From the NCBI GenBank assembly GCA_022451445.1, contig JAKUSY010000131.1:1-7961 (forward strand): a DNA stretch of 7,961 nucleotides, in the 5' to 3' direction. Under the pieces are notes generated by a model. It was given only the letters and a program-made list of their open reading frames with translations, ran no database searches and was not told the DNA's origin. The translations under genes and the position numbers were made by a program. The stretch's first letter is position 1. Each line of letters begins with the position of its first letter. Source of the DNA: Planctomycetota bacterium. Its GTDB lineage: Bacteria > Planctomycetota > UBA8108. Positions 7,102 through 7,961 of the stretch are shown here, in pieces.

Positions 7102-7236
7102 GTTTTACATGCCTTTTCTTTCTTGTCAGTCTTCAGGATCCCCGTCTCTGCGCAAAGAAAATGGCGTGGCGAGACAATTGAGAAGTGGGATAATCATCTC
7201 TTCCGAGGGTTCTGAAAGGAAAACGGTCAACACATC
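7102..7236. promoter_or_regulatory. Divergent intergenic region between the pyrophosphohydrolase and peptidase genes
   Basis: These 135 bases separate two divergently oriented starts and must hold promoters for one or both genes unless transcription enters from outside. On the plus strand GATAAT at 7189-7194 resembles a -10 box (five of six) in front of the peptidase gene, but the matching -35 position (around 7167-7172, TGGCGA) is poor. No convincing promoter for the minus-strand gene was identified. Confidence 0.3.
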
Positions 7237-7961
7237 ATGCTGTCCACTAATCTCATTGCCGGGGTAGCGGTTCTTTTGCCATGCCTGCTGTTGGGTGATT
7301 CTCTCCTGACACAGGATGCAGAAACCGACCCCGACCGCAAGAGTTCTGAGGCCGCTATGCCCCTGAAGGAGCTGGTTCCCGACAGGAAGATACCATCCCT
7401 CGACCAGGTTCTCGCTCACGCCTGGGGCAAAGACGTCTCCAATCATGGTGAGGTTGAGCGTTATCTCCGGGAGCTCGTTCGCGCGGCTCCTTTTCGCTCC
7501 AGGCTCAAGAAATACGGCACCAGCTACGAGGGGCGCGCGCTCTACTACCTGGTCATATCATCCGCGGCCAACATCGAGAGACTCGAAGAAATTCGCGAAA
7601 ACAATCTGCTGCTGAGCGATCCTCGCCGGGGCGCGCCGGCCGATGTGGAGAAGCTCATCAAGGAACAGCCCGCCATCGTCTGGCTGAGCTACAGCGTCCA
7701 CGGGGATGAGTCCTCCGGCACGGATGCCGCCCTGCTCACGGCCTATCATCTGCTCGCCGATCTCCGCCAGGAGACCCGGTCGATGCTAGAGAAGCTGGTG
7801 GTGATTATCGATCCGCTCCAGAATCCCGATGGGAGGGATCGGTTCGTGAATTTTCATCGGGAGAACCGCGGCATCGTCGCGGACCCGGCCCCCCTGGCCT
7901 CGGAGCGCGCGCAGCGCTGGCCCGGCGGCCGCTTCAACCACTATCTATTCGATCTCAACCG
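7237..7961 (+). CDS. M14-family zinc carboxypeptidase, N-terminal part (truncated by the window edge)
   Basis: The open frame runs off the right edge, giving 241 full codons plus CG, which encodes Arg whatever the third base. The first residues (about 1-22) form a hydrophobic signal peptide, so the enzyme is probably exported. The peptidase domain begins near residue 75 and shows YGTSYEGRALYYLVIS, then the zinc ligands H155-G-D-E158 in SYSVHGDESSG. It continues with IDPLQNPDGRDRF (N196-P-D-G199), a hallmark of this M14 subgroup, and FDLN-R at 238-242, whose Asn-Arg pair matches substrate-carboxylate-binding residues. The remaining zinc histidine and the catalytic glutamate lie beyond the window. 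An in-frame stop at 7213-7215 excludes earlier starts, and 7237 is the first ATG after it. AAAGGA at 7215-7220 is 16 bases away, a rather long spacing. Proteins of this subgroup are often far longer than the visible portion. Peptide specificity is unknown. Confidence 0.88.
   Translation, partial: MLSTNLIAGVAVLLPCLLLGDSLLTQDAETDPDRKSSEAAMPLKELVPDRKIPSLDQVLAHAWGKDVSNHGEVERYLRELVRAAPFRSRLKKYGTSYEGRALYYLVISSAANIERLEEIRENNLLLSDPRRGAPADVEKLIKEQPAIVWLSYSVHGDESSGTDAALLTAYHLLADLRQETRSMLEKLVVIIDPLQNPDGRDRFVNFHRENRGIVADPAPLASERAQRWPGGRFNHYLFDLN

Overview
The window is a GC-rich bacterial chromosomal segment with four complete genes and one gene cut by the right edge. The lineage is most likely a Gram-negative-type bacterium from Planctomycetota or a similar environmental phylum. 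The evidence is a lipoprotein signal on a secreted nuclease, a large exported beta-propeller/cytochrome protein ending in a paired-EF-hand dockerin of the form common in planctomycetal secreted proteins, and a region related to the alpha subunit of hydrazine synthase. This assignment comes from recognised family style only; no marker gene is present.

Layout: (1) 67-1590 (+) is a membrane-anchored FMN/Fe-S protein of the glutamate-synthase central-domain family. (2) Ten to thirteen bases later, 1601/1604-3403 (+) is a lipoprotein endonuclease/exonuclease/phosphatase with an N-terminal OB-fold, probably co-transcribed with it. (3) 3404-3493 is a convergent gap holding two tandem GC-rich hairpins. 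(4) 3494-6328 (-) is a 944-residue exported multidomain protein: signal peptide, PD40-type beta-propeller, hydrazine-synthase-alpha-like region with one CxxCH haem site, discoidin-like domain, and dockerin. It has a consensus Shine-Dalgarno sequence. (5) 6345-6750 is about 400 bp without a credible gene. On the minus strand it holds a good sigma-70-like promoter with A-tracts upstream, followed by a leader of about 315 nt with several perfect hairpins ahead of gene 4. (6) 6751-7101 (-) is a MazG/dCTPase-type nucleotide pyrophosphohydrolase. (7) 7102-7236 is a short divergent intergenic region. (8) 7237-7961 (+), running off the edge, is the N-terminal part of a secreted M14 zinc carboxypeptidase.

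The genes do not form an obvious single pathway. Three of the five (nuclease, haem/dockerin protein, peptidase) carry export signals, so the neighbourhood leans toward envelope or extracellular functions, with one house-cleaning nucleotide hydrolase. The most unusual item is the multidomain haem/dockerin protein together with its long, apparently structured 5' leader. I saw no CRISPR array, tRNA, rRNA, intact transposase or recognised defence system.
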